Notes: generated by a model from the sequence alone, not told the origin. A stretch of 24,443 bases of DNA from Alteromonadaceae bacterium UBA2620 (GCA_002339125.1 DDJQ01000016.1:1-24443), one strand, 5' to 3'. Numbered from the stretch's first letter, positions 7,327 through 15,208 are shown. A program made the numbers and translations.

Positions 7327-8156
7327 AAACTGATAGGGAATGGGCACACTGCCCTGCTCCTTCATCTTCTGCTGCTCGCTTTCATCAATAACGACCGGTG
7401 TCACCGTAAGAATTTCAAAATCATTGATTTCGATAACCCGGGCATCATCCGGATGGGCGCACCGGGAGCGAGAGTCAGCTTCATTGTTATAAATAAACTC
7501 TGCCAACAAGCGCTTTTTCGCGCTGCGGAAGCTATTGGTGTTGCGCTGGATTTCTTGCTGCAGCGCGTGATGAGACGCATCAACAACTGCAGCCCTTGCC
7601 GGATCATCCTCTTCATTTGACTCAAAGAATCCTTGTGAAGCTGCAGTGTAGCTAGGCCCAAGCAACGGCGTATCACTGGTAATTACACCTACTTTAGCGG
7701 CCATAGCAGATAAATTTATAAATAATTTCACTAGCCATAAATAACGCAGAAAAGCCGTAGACAATACATACTGATGCTCTGGCTTATGCCGCAGCCCATG
7801 CACACCGAATGGTTTAAGAATGACCAGCAATATCAAATAAAACGGCAACAGCGCCTGCAACATTACAAGGGTGATCAGACTAACAATAAAGAACCAGGTG
7901 GGCAGCACTAGAATTAGTGCAAAGTTATGGCTGTAAGGAGTAACAGAGGCCGACACCCCGGTTAGCCCGTTAACCAGTCCGGAAGAATGCGCCAGCGCGA
8001 AATTGACAATAATCGCATAGAAAAAAAGTACGGCGACCGTGCCGAGCAGATGCTCCCAAAAACGACTAAACCGTGGCCAGAATTCGTAACATAGCCCATT
8101 ATGGCAAACGTTACGGGAATACCAAAGGCAACGGCATTACTGGCGTCTAGCACATC

Positions 8157-8189
<33 letters not shown>

Positions 8190-8448
8190 AATAGTTGCGC
8201 CAACATAGCAACGTTGAGCAAAGTTTAAATTTTTCCATACCGACTTCACTTTATCGAAGCGAAATGAGGCAATGTACCGCCGCCCTTTTAGCAGAAAAAT
8301 ATTTAGCTTTTTAAACCCTCTGGGGGCTGCTGGTAGTTTTGGTAAATCCATGGGTATATCGTGACTAAGTTCACTCGACGTCCGGTTCTCACTTATAGTA
8401 CTCACAAAGTGCACTACAAAGAAAGTGCCCTGTCTCACGGTAGCAGGA

Positions 8449-9627
8449 TTAACTTTCCCCACGCTTGTCCATTTGCTGAGGCGTTACAAGCAGTAATACC
8501 AATCCACCTGCTGCAGCACAGGCGCCGGCTGCAGAGAACGTCAGCATAGACCCAGCGCCCTGTTGCCACAATAACCCTGCGGCATAATTGCCTACGGCGC
8601 CCCCCAACCCAAACGCCAGGCTGATATAGGCGGCCTGGATTCGTCCGTGGATCTGGGTTGGAAAATAGTGATGGATAAAATGCATCGAGGTAGAGTGATT
8701 TAAGCCAAAGCTTAGAGCATGGATAAACTGACTGAAGAAAACCAGCCAGAACATATCTGCCAGGGTGCCCAGAACCAGCCAGCGTAAGCCCGTAGCCAGC
8801 AGGCAAAACACCATTAAACGCCACACCCCAAAACGGGAGATTAATCGCTGGGCGACCAGGAAAATGCCAACCTCTACCGTTACTCCGAGCGCAATCAATA
8901 AACCAGTTTGCATGCCGGAATAACCCAAATCCCGCATGTACAGTGCAAAAAAGCCGTAATACGCCCCAAAGCTTAATTGTAATAAGGCATTAGACAGCAA
9001 AAACAGCAACGCCACTTTATCCCGCAGAAAAGGCATGATCCGCACTGCGACAGCCGCTTTGGGTTTAAGGTTTTGCGGCTGAGTAAGCGTAAGGCTGCTG
9101 ATAAAGAGCCCGATTAAAACCAGCATCGAAGCATAAATTGGCGCGTCAGTAGAAAAGAAATCCAGTGCCTTACCGACTAAAACAGTAAGTACGATAAAGC
9201 CAATACTGCCCCACAAACGAATACGACCGTAACGTTTAGAGTCACCTTCAATAGTTTGCAGGGTGAGTACTTCAAGCTGCGGCAACACTGCAGTCCAGAA
9301 CATCATCATCAGGCCCATGACGAGCGTCAGATACCAGAATGAGTAAGCCCAGAATACACCAATAAAACTCAATACGGTTAAACCGCTACCGAGCCTTAAA
9401 ATAAACAGGATTTTACCGGTACGATCGGCAACCCCTGCCCACAGTGAAGGGCCGATAATGCGTGCCAGGGTGATAACCGCAAACAGCTCGCCAATTTCTA
9501 CCGACGTGAAACCACGTCCATCAAGAAAGACGCCAAGATAAGGAGTGATAACCCCTAACTGACCAAAATACAGAGCGTAGGTAAGGCTGAGCGCTATAAT
9601 AGCAAAGCGGCTGGAAGACGCCGCCAT
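8449..9627 (-). CDS. Major facilitator superfamily transporter (HcaT/MFS_1-like)
   Basis: Inner-membrane permease of 392 aa with about twelve hydrophobic helices in two halves, separated by a basic loop near residues 186-196 (QPQNLKPKA). GVADRTGK after helix 2 corresponds to the MFS loop 2-3 signature. The opening (TYALYFGQLGVITPYLGVFL) and overall pattern resemble the 3-phenylpropionate transporter-like group, but the substrate cannot be told from the sequence. It lies 24 bp after aroC on the same strand and probably belongs to the prmB-aroC transcript. The ribosome binding site is weak. No terminator is seen after it, so transcription may run into the damaged membrane-protein gene. Confidence 0.8.
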   Translation of the reverse strand: MAASSSRFAIIALSLTYALYFGQLGVITPYLGVFLDGRGFTSVEIGELFAVITLARIIGPSLWAGVADRTGKILFILRLGSGLTVLSFIGVFWAYSFWYLTLVMGLMMMFWTAVLPQLEVLTLQTIEGDSKRYGRIRLWGSIGFIVLTVLVGKALDFFSTDAPIYASMLVLIGLFISSLTLTQPQNLKPKAAVAVRIMPFLRDKVALLFLLSNALLQLSFGAYYGFFALYMRDLGYSGMQTGLLIALGVTVEVGIFLVAQRLISRFGVWRLMVFCLLATGLRWLVLGTLADMFWLVFFSQFIHALSFGLNHSTSMHFIHHYFPTQIHGRIQAAYISLAFGLGGAVGNYAAGLLWQQGAGSMLTFSAAGACAAAGGLVLLLVTPQQMDKRGES

Positions 9628-9651
9628 TACTTGAGTGTCGGATTCAGCATC

Positions 9652-10752
9652 TTATTTGACTGAACCCGGAATAATCGGTGTAGTGCAATGAACCGCCGCA
9701 TTTTGTGCGCGATGACGCAAGCAATGATCCATTAACACCAGTGCTAACATGGCTTCGGCGATGGGTACGGCACGAATACCTACGCAAGGATCGTGGCGTC
9801 CTTTGGTAACGATATCAATAGCATTACCCTCAGTATCAATGGTTTCGCCGGGTACTGAAATACTGGAGGTGGGCTTAAGTGCCATGTGTACTACCAGATC
9901 CTGCCCCGTTGAAATGCCGCCTAACACACCGCCAGAGTGATTAGAAGCAAAGCCATCGGGTGTTAGTGTGTCACGATGTTCACTGCCCTTTTGGGTCACT
10001 ACATCAAAGCCATCACCCACTTCCACGCCTTTAACCGCGTTAATGCCCATCATGGCACCGGCAATATCGGCATCGAGACGATCAAATACCGGCTCACCCA
10101 GGCCTACCGGCATATTAGTGGCAACCACAGACACTTTTGCACCGATAGAGTCGCCGGACTTTTTCAGGTCGCGCATGTATTCATCCAGCGCTTCCAGTTT
10201 CGATGCATCCGGGCAGAAAAACGGGTTTTCGTTAATAATACTGTAGTCAACTGTGTCGATAGCAACCGGCCCTAACTGCGACAGAAAACCGTGAATTTTG
10301 ATCCCATGAACCTGCTCGAGGTATTTTTTAGCAATGCCGCCTGCAGCAACGCGAATAGCCGTTTCACGCGCCGAGGAGCGACCGCCGCCTCGGTAATCGC
10401 GCAGACCGTATTTTTGCTGGTAGGTATAATCGGCATGACCCGGACGAAAGCGGTTGGCGATATTGGAATAATCCTGACTGCGCTGATCCTTGTTTTTGAT
10501 CAGCAGGCCTATACTGGTGCCGGTGGTTTTGCCTTCAAACACGCCAGATAAAATTTGCACTTCGTCGTCTTCGCGACGGGCTGTGGTATACCGTGAGGTA
10601 CCGGGTTTACGACGGTCTAAATCTACCTGTAAATCTTCTTCGGTCAGTTCCAGTCCCGGAGGACAACCGTCTACCACACCGCCAAGGGCGATGCCGTGAC
10701 TCTCACCAAAGGTGGATACCGTAAATATTTTACCGAAAGTATTACCCGCCAT
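9652..10752 (-). CDS. aroC: Chorismate synthase AroC
   Basis: Last enzyme of the shikimate pathway: converts 5-enolpyruvylshikimate 3-phosphate to chorismate, using reduced FMN. 366 aa (E. coli 361), cytoplasmic homotetramer in the family. Visible signatures are FGESHG (15-20), FRPGHADYT (102-109 region), RGGGRSSARET (121-131) and, near the C-terminus, GRHDPCVGIRAVPIAEAM. The ATG follows the prmB stop by 4 bp, behind AGAG. The prmB-aroC pair is the same as in E. coli. No irregularity is seen. Confidence 0.97.
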   Translation of the reverse strand: MAGNTFGKIFTVSTFGESHGIALGGVVDGCPPGLELTEEDLQVDLDRRKPGTSRYTTARREDDEVQILSGVFEGKTTGTSIGLLIKNKDQRSQDYSNIANRFRPGHADYTYQQKYGLRDYRGGGRSSARETAIRVAAGGIAKKYLEQVHGIKIHGFLSQLGPVAIDTVDYSIINENPFFCPDASKLEALDEYMRDLKKSGDSIGAKVSVVATNMPVGLGEPVFDRLDADIAGAMMGINAVKGVEVGDGFDVVTQKGSEHRDTLTPDGFASNHSGGVLGGISTGQDLVVHMALKPTSSISVPGETIDTEGNAIDIVTKGRHDPCVGIRAVPIAEAMLALVLMDHCLRHRAQNAAVHCTTPIIPGSVK

Positions 10753-10756
10753 CTCT

Positions 10757-11692
10757 CTATTTATCCTGTTGGTTGTAACTGTTTAATGCTGCTTTGGTTA
10801 CAGCGAAAATACCATGGCCACCCTGTGCCAGTTCGACCCACTCAATATCCAGTCCCGGAAACCTGGCTTCCATATGCACCAGGCTGTTGCCGACTTCGAC
10901 AAACATTACGCCCTGCTCGGTAAGGTAATTGCCGGCCCGGGCAATCATGGTTTCGACTAAATCGAGGCCATCATCCCCGGCGGCCAGCGCCAATTCTGGT
11001 TCGTGCTGAAATTCTACCGGCAAATCGGCCATATCCTCAGCGTCCACATAAGGGGGGTTCGATACGATTAAGTCGTATTGTTGTCCTTCGAGCTGACTGA
11101 ACAAATCGGAGTACAAAGGGAAAACCCGTTCACTCAGTCCGTGCTCTTCTATATTCAGTTCTGCTACGGCCAGTGCATCAGCACTGATATCCACCGCATC
11201 GACCTGGGCCTCATCAAACGCATAGGCCAGTGCAATAGCTATGCAACCGCCACCGGTGCACATATCCAGAATGCGCGTTGGATTATCCTGCAGGTGTGAC
11301 GCAAACTTGCCCTGAATTAGCTCAGCAAACGGTGAGCGTGGGATGAGCACCCGCTCATCAACATAAAACGGCAGTTCGCAAAACCACGCTTCATGCGTAA
11401 TATAAGGCAGTGGTAAACGCGTTTGCACTCGTTGTAGTACCAGTTCGGCCACCTTACTGCGCTCACTTTTGGTAAGTCGCGCAGCAAACACACCGTCACC
11501 GGTTTGAGACGTTAACGTATGCGGTAAATGCAGGGCATAAAATACCAGGCTTACCGCCTCATCCCAGGCATTGTCGGTACCATGACCGTAAAACAGTTCT
11601 GCATCATTAAACCGGCTAACCGCCCAGCGCACCATATCTAACATGGAGTGCAGATCAGCAATGGCTTCGTCGAGGTAAAACTTGTCGGTCAT
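10757..11692 (-). CDS. prmB: Ribosomal protein L3 N5-glutamine methyltransferase PrmB
   Basis: SAM-dependent methyltransferase that modifies a glutamine of ribosomal protein L3 during 50S assembly. 311 aa, the usual length. The SAM-binding motif I is ILDMCTGGGCIAI (141-153) and the catalytic glutamine-binding motif is NPPY (212-215), preceded by DLIVS. The all-helical N-terminal domain characteristic of PrmB and PrmC is present. It is divergent from smrB and followed after 4 bp by aroC, as in E. coli, which separates it from the paralogue PrmC (normally next to prfA). Confidence 0.95.
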   Translation of the reverse strand: MTDKFYLDEAIADLHSMLDMVRWAVSRFNDAELFYGHGTDNAWDEAVSLVFYALHLPHTLTSQTGDGVFAARLTKSERSKVAELVLQRVQTRLPLPYITHEAWFCELPFYVDERVLIPRSPFAELIQGKFASHLQDNPTRILDMCTGGGCIAIALAYAFDEAQVDAVDISADALAVAELNIEEHGLSERVFPLYSDLFSQLEGQQYDLIVSNPPYVDAEDMADLPVEFQHEPELALAAGDDGLDLVETMIARAGNYLTEQGVMFVEVGNSLVHMEARFPGLDIEWVELAQGGHGIFAVTKAALNSYNQQDK

Positions 11693-11723
11693 ACGGGCTA
11701 CAATGTCCTGAATTTATAAAGCT

Positions 11724-11755
11724 GGTATGATACATAATGTTGTCCGCTTCGGACA
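11724..11755 (+). promoter_or_regulatory. smrB promoter region with a hairpin dyad
   Basis: An extended -10 (TGG then TATGAT, hexamer 11726-11731) points toward smrB. Just after it is a perfect dyad TGTCCG-CTT-CGGACA (11741-11755) that would lie in the 5' leader of smrB and upstream of prmB on the other strand. It could be an operator or a leader hairpin. Confidence 0.45.
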
Positions 11756-11806
11756 TGCTTAATTTAATGCAAAATCATCCGTAATGAAGATTAGGAAACC
11801 TGGCCT

Positions 11807-12382
11807 GTGAAATTTAAGTCGCAATTTCCCCCTGTCCCAGCTCAACAGGACACCGAAGACAGTGATGATATGGCGTTATTTCGACAAGAAATTAAAGGCG
11901 TAGCGCCTCTAAAGCAGGATACTTATGTGCCGGAGACGACCCGTCCGGAAGTGAAAATTCGTCGCCGGCAAAAAATTCACCGGCAGGCCAGAGCCAGCTT
12001 TGAGTTTTCTGACGCCTTTGAAGGCTTTATTCCGCCAGAAGGCGCACTCCGCTACTGCCGACAGGATGTGCCGGGCTATGAGCTTAAACAGTTGCGCCGG
12101 GGCGATTACAGCCCGGATTACATTCATGATTTACACGGCCTGACCAAAGCACAAGCTAAACATGAATTAGCCGCTTTACTGCACACAGCCTGGCAGGAGC
12201 ATGTTGACTGTGTGTGTATCGTTCACGGCGTAGGTTCAGGCGTTCTTAAACAGGCGCTGCCCCACTACCTTATCCAACACCCCAGAGTGATGGCGTTCCA
12301 TCAGGCACCACTGGAATACGGTGGGCAGGGTGCCTTGCTGGTACTGCTGGAAGTCGAGTCACCGTTTAGCAAAAAGCGTTAA
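11807..12382 (+). CDS. smrB: Ribosome-collision endonuclease SmrB
   Basis: Smr-domain protein of 191 aa (E. coli SmrB/YfcN is about 183). In E. coli SmrB cleaves mRNA at collided ribosomes and so starts ribosome rescue. A charged, probably extended N-terminal part (residues 1-95) carries the ribosome-hook region. The Smr domain follows with DLHG (108-111) and HGVGSG (140-145), the two signatures of the active fold. The start is GTG with AGGA 10 nt upstream; no in-frame ATG fits the family. It is divergent from prmB, as in E. coli. It is followed by a convergent small gene 27 bp away. Confidence 0.94.
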   Translation: MKFKSQFPPVPAQQDTEDSDDMALFRQEIKGVAPLKQDTYVPETTRPEVKIRRRQKIHRQARASFEFSDAFEGFIPPEGALRYCRQDVPGYELKQLRRGDYSPDYIHDLHGLTKAQAKHELAALLHTAWQEHVDCVCIVHGVGSGVLKQALPHYLIQHPRVMAFHQAPLEYGGQGALLVLLEVESPFSKKR

Positions 12383-12409
12383 TCTCAATCACGCTTCCGG
12401 GTTACGGGT

Positions 12410-12535
12410 TTACTTATGGTCATCACCGCTGTTGTGGATGAATAAGTAAGTGTAATACGCCATCATTACGCATACGATAAAAATGCCAAGTAATGAGCCC
12501 CATACCACTGGATCTTTTAATAACATTGACCACAT
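12410..12535 (-). CDS. Small single-span membrane protein (41 aa)
   Basis: MWSMLLKDPVVWGSLLGIFI begins a 41-aa peptide with one hydrophobic helix (residues about 10-32) and a polar C-terminus ending GDDHK. It resembles small inner-membrane proteins annotated DUF3149, but I am not certain of that assignment; function is unknown. The ATG at 12535 has a strong ribosome binding site (AAGGTGA, 5 nt upstream), which argues for real translation. A longer in-frame reading from 12637 lacks such a site and runs through probable promoter DNA. An FNR-like box lies 64 bp upstream, suggesting oxygen control. It is convergent with smrB. Confidence 0.7.
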   Translation of the reverse strand: MWSMLLKDPVVWGSLLGIFIVCVMMAYYTYLFIHNSGDDHK

Positions 12536-12599
12536 AACAATCACCTTTTTATTTGCTGTTTCTATGGTGATAGTGTGCGCCCGTGAGGCAGAAAAAACG

Positions 12600-12613
12600 C
12601 TGATCCAAATCAA
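12600..12613 (-). promoter_or_regulatory. FNR-like box upstream of the small membrane protein
   Basis: Minus strand TTGAT-TTGG-ATCAG matches the FNR consensus TTGAT-N4-ATCAA at 9 of 10 defined bases. It ends 64 bp before the ATG at 12535. A possible -10 (CACTAT) follows 32 nt after the box centre, close to but not exactly class II spacing. Confidence 0.5.
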
Positions 12614-12640
12614 TATCAAAATGTCTGCCTGGCGCAAAGC

Positions 12641-12654
12641 ATGACTTGGATCAA
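12641..12654 (+). promoter_or_regulatory. Second, weaker FNR-like box
   Basis: ATGAC-TTGG-ATCAA matches the FNR consensus at 8 of 10 bases. Its centre is 41 bp from that of the first box, about four helical turns, so both could be bound on one DNA face. Confidence 0.35.
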
Positions 12655-12697
12655 AAGAATGCGGCTAACCTAATATATAGGACTTTTAAAACTTTTA

Positions 12698-12726
12698 TTG
12701 ATAATGGTTATCATTTAGATTAAAGT
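12698..12726 (+). promoter_or_regulatory. Promoter overlapped by a Fur-box-like palindrome
   Basis: TTGATA (12698-12703), exactly 17 nt, TAAAGT (12721-12726) forms a sigma-70-like promoter. The sequence at 12700-12718 matches the classical 19-bp Fur box at 14 of 19 positions, with core GATAA-TGG-TTATC, and fills the spacer where Fur would block polymerase. An A/T-rich stretch lies upstream (12671-12697). Confidence 0.55.
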
Positions 12727-12731
12727 AGAAA

Positions 12732-12814
12732 TGCCTGTTGGGTTTCCGGAAATTTTACGGTCTTGGACGGAATCCCACTTCTGGCAGGCGGGCACTTTGC
12801 CCGCCTGCTTTTTT
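12732..12814 (+). ncRNA. Candidate Fur-regulated small RNA (about 83 nt)
   Basis: A promoter with a Fur-like box (12698-12726) leads, without a credible gene, into a strong intrinsic terminator (12784-12814). The next gene runs on the other strand. The body can fold: GGGTTTCC (12740-12747) pairs with GGAATCCC (12769-12776) with one mismatch, leaving an internal loop region that includes TCTTGG. GCCTG near the 5' end (12733-12737) could also pair with CAGGC of the terminator arm. I know no named family that it matches. RyhB and PrrF are functional analogues only. The start is approximate. The 12536-12846 gap holds this candidate, its promoter and the FNR-like boxes. Confidence 0.5.
12784..12814 (+). 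terminator. Strong intrinsic terminator on the + strand
   Basis: A perfect 10-bp GC-rich stem (GCAGGCGGGC/GCCCGCCTGC, loop ACTTT) is followed directly by six T (12809-12814). No T run exists on the minus side, so it serves + strand transcription only. There is no + strand protein gene between smrB and this site. Confidence 0.88.
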
Positions 12815-12846
12815 CCAGCCGGGGGCTTCGTGCCGCCATTAAGACG

Positions 12847-13485
12847 TTAATCAAATAACTTGAAAAACCAGCTTTTCTGGAGATCTTCTTCGCAGGTTTT
12901 TAATTGCGTAGCATAGCGCAGTGAACGGCCTTTAACGCGCTGCGAGACTTGTACCAACCACCCCTTCCTGAGATAGGTCTTGCGCCGGTAGCCTCCCCAC
13001 CCTTCATGATAATTAAGGTATTGCGCGTAGGCATCCCATTTTGAGACACCATTCACTTTATGGGTTTTACTGATAAACCAGCCCATGAAATCTATCGCAT
13101 CTTCAAAATCATCGCGGTCAGCGCCAGAATTCCCGGTTTCGCGAATGTAGTCGCTCCAGGTGGGCGTTTTGGCCTGAGAATAGCCGTAAGCCGAACTCAC
13201 CCTGCCCCAGGGAATGAGTCCGAAGAGAATGTAATCGCGGGGCGGCAGCGCATCGTGACGAAAAGAACTTTCCTGGTACATCATGGCCATGGGTACGTGG
13301 ATGGGTACGCCCCATTTATCACGCATGTCGGCCGCCGCGTCGTACCAGTCTTCCTTTTCGTAAAAGATCTCACAAAGATTGCTGGTATCTTTTGGTGGCG
13401 TGGTGGCACAACCTGTGATCACCATTGGTAAGAAAATCACCCAGCCGGAAAAAAAGATACAAATTTGTTTGAACTTTTTGTACAT
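12847..13485 (-). CDS. Lytic-transglycosylase-like (SLT-fold) lipoprotein
   Basis: 212-aa exported lipoprotein. The N-terminus has a basic start, a hydrophobic stretch and a lipobox ending ITGC (Cys26), so a lipid-anchored periplasmic protein is expected. The mature part resembles the SLT/lysozyme-like fold. QESS (71-74) carries the probable catalytic Glu72, GYSQAKTPTW matches the family's substrate-groove segment, and YLNYHEGWGGY the third motif. The likely role is cleavage of peptidoglycan glycan strands in wall turnover, but the specific enzyme class is not clear. It lies 65 bp after gshA on the same strand, and could be read from the gshA promoter. Confidence 0.78.
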   Translation of the reverse strand: MYKKFKQICIFFSGWVIFLPMVITGCATTPPKDTSNLCEIFYEKEDWYDAAADMRDKWGVPIHVPMAMMYQESSFRHDALPPRDYILFGLIPWGRVSSAYGYSQAKTPTWSDYIRETGNSGADRDDFEDAIDFMGWFISKTHKVNGVSKWDAYAQYLNYHEGWGGYRRKTYLRKGWLVQVSQRVKGRSLRYATQLKTCEEDLQKSWFFKLFD

Positions 13486-13536
13486 ATGCTGTCCAAATTA
13501 ATGTTCCGAAAGTGTGTTTCCCTGGAACAAATTCTT

Positions 13537-13565
13537 ATGCCTGACCCGTGTCAGGCATTTTTTTT
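13537..13565 (+). terminator. Terminator-like hairpin overlapping the gshA stop
   Basis: A 9-bp stem (ATGCCTGAC/GTCAGGCAT, loop CCGT, 13537-13558) is followed by eight T on the + strand (13558-13565). The gshA TGA (13551-13553, minus) lies in the hairpin. On the minus strand the downstream side is only moderately T-rich, so function for gshA is uncertain. Confidence 0.55.
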
Positions 13566-15158
13566 GGCTGGCTCCCGGGCAAAGTAATCGGTGATAAACT
13601 CGCTGAAAGACAGATTATCACTGGCTTCAATCTCACGCTGAGCGGCAAAAGAGCGCTCGGCTTCAGCAACAAAATCTTCTGCCGATTTAAAGTGGTAGTT
13701 AAAATCACCAATTTGCCGACGATAGGTTTCGGCCAATTCACGACCCACTACCGCGTTGTCACCCTCTGCCAGTAATTTATTCAGCCAGCGCCCTGAGAAG
13801 GTTAAGTCTGGATCTTGCACTTTTAACCATTCACGTTTAACCGCTTCGCTGTAACGATTGTCATCATAGTTTTCGTCCATGATGGCTGCTACTTCGGCAT
13901 ACCGGGCAAATAAGGCTTCAGCCCAGTCACGCATGGCAACTTCCTGCTCATTTTGCAGCAAGGTTAAGCCTGGCTTGCGCCCTTCAAGCACTACCCGGTT
14001 AAGATTAACATCGGTTTCTTTGTAGCGTTCAGCATCAAACTTAGGGCTCTCGGTGAGCAGGCATGCCATCAGGAATACATCCAGGAAATGCATTTGCTCT
14101 TTATCGATGCCAACCGGACTAAACGGATTCACATCCAGCGCCCGGATCTCAATGTAACTTACGCCTCGCAGTGCCAGCGCGTCAGTGGGCTTTTCACCGG
14201 ATGCGGTGGGCTGTTTGGGCCGGATTGGCGAGTAAAACTCGTTTTCAATTTGCAGTACATTTTTACTGAGCTGTTGATAATCACCGCCCTCGCCGGCGGC
14301 AAAACCTGCGTAATTCTTTGATGGCGAATACATCGCTTCCCGCAACAAGCGCACGTAGGTATCGATTGAGTTGTAACAAATACGCAGAGAAGACTGCTCA
14401 TTGCTGGTGTAACCCAACCCGCTCATGCGTAATGACGTAGCATAAGGTAAATATAACGTGCCGCGCCCCAGCTGTTTAAAGTCCAGACCGTGTTCACGCC
14501 CTTCAACAAAAGACTTACACAACGCCGGAGAAGCGCCAAATAAATACGGAATTAACCAACAACTGCGGCGGTAATTTCTGATCAGAGCAAAATATTGTTC
14601 AGACACCCATTCCTGGGAAGCTTGCACGCCTTTCTGGGTGGCCAGGTGCTGCCAGAATGTATCGGGTACAGAAAAGTTAAAGTGCACCCCGGAAATCACC
14701 TGCATCATGCTACCGTAGCGGTTACGTAACCCCATCCGATAGGCTTTTTTCATTTTACCCACGTTAGACTCGCCAAAGTAAGCGATTGGGATATCCTGTG
14801 CATTTTCAATAAAGCAAGGCATACTCAGCGGCCACAAGCGTTCATCGCCAATATTATCGATGGTAAATTTGTGCACGTCTTCTAACTGCGCCAGCGTAGT
14901 ATTAACGTCTGACTCGGGCGGAGTAATAAATTCAAGCAGCGATTCAGAGTAATCAGTGGTGATACTCTCATGAGTCAGAGCTGCTCCCAGCGCCTTTGGA
15001 TGCGGCGTCATTGCCAGCATGCCAGTTGGATTTATCCGCAAGCATTCGCGTTCAACCCCGCGTTTTATGTCACTGAGTGCAGAAAACGCTGAAGATGATT
15101 TAAGGGCCTCAAAATCGTAAGAAAGGTCGTGAGTCAGTTGGCGCAATGTCGATTCCAT
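13551..15158 (-). CDS. gshA: Glutamate-cysteine ligase GshA
   Basis: First and rate-limiting step of glutathione synthesis: joins L-glutamate and L-cysteine with ATP to give gamma-glutamylcysteine. 535 aa (E. coli 518), proteobacterial type 1 family, cytoplasmic. The N-terminal active-site region is well conserved (RGVERECLRINPTG, 33-46, then ALTHESITTDYSESLLEFIT, 60-79). Middle segments such as RNRYGSMMQVISGVHFN and SYIEIRALDVNPFSP are also typical. The product feeds the glutathione used by GrxD in the same window. The ATG has no strong ribosome binding site. A promoter candidate lies 51 bp upstream. The C-terminus ends PAKKNA, with the Lys codons in the A/T run of the hairpin. Confidence 0.96.
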   Translation of the reverse strand: MESTLRQLTHDLSYDFEALKSSSAFSALSDIKRGVERECLRINPTGMLAMTPHPKALGAALTHESITTDYSESLLEFITPPESDVNTTLAQLEDVHKFTIDNIGDERLWPLSMPCFIENAQDIPIAYFGESNVGKMKKAYRMGLRNRYGSMMQVISGVHFNFSVPDTFWQHLATQKGVQASQEWVSEQYFALIRNYRRSCWLIPYLFGASPALCKSFVEGREHGLDFKQLGRGTLYLPYATSLRMSGLGYTSNEQSSLRICYNSIDTYVRLLREAMYSPSKNYAGFAAGEGGDYQQLSKNVLQIENEFYSPIRPKQPTASGEKPTDALALRGVSYIEIRALDVNPFSPVGIDKEQMHFLDVFLMACLLTESPKFDAERYKETDVNLNRVVLEGRKPGLTLLQNEQEVAMRDWAEALFARYAEVAAIMDENYDDNRYSEAVKREWLKVQDPDLTFSGRWLNKLLAEGDNAVVGRELAETYRRQIGDFNYHFKSAEDFVAEAERSFAAQREIEASDNLSFSEFITDYFAREPAKKNA

Positions 15159-15208
15159 AATGTCGGTTGCGACTTACATTGGTTGCAAGACGGTTAGCTG
15201 TGGGCCGT

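Noticed and set aside
7969..8090. Programmed -1 frameshifting to join the two membrane-protein frames
   Set aside because: No X-XXY-YYZ heptamer or downstream hairpin is visible at the junction; a one-base loss or a sequencing error is simpler.
8352..8462. GTG-started extension of the broken membrane protein, overlapping the MFS gene end
   Set aside because: The extra residues look non-protein-like and overlap the MFS stop. The ATG at 8351 is more credible, though its ribosome binding site is weak.
12700..12718. Fur box as regulator of the minus-strand small protein
   Set aside because: It lies about 165 bp upstream of that start and fits the + strand promoter spacer exactly, so the + strand assignment is better. 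A role in both directions is not excluded.
12731..12850. 39-codon ORF (MPVGFPEILRSW...) within the candidate sRNA
   Set aside because: It starts about at the transcription start, has no good ribosome binding site and reads through the terminator stem into the next gene's end.
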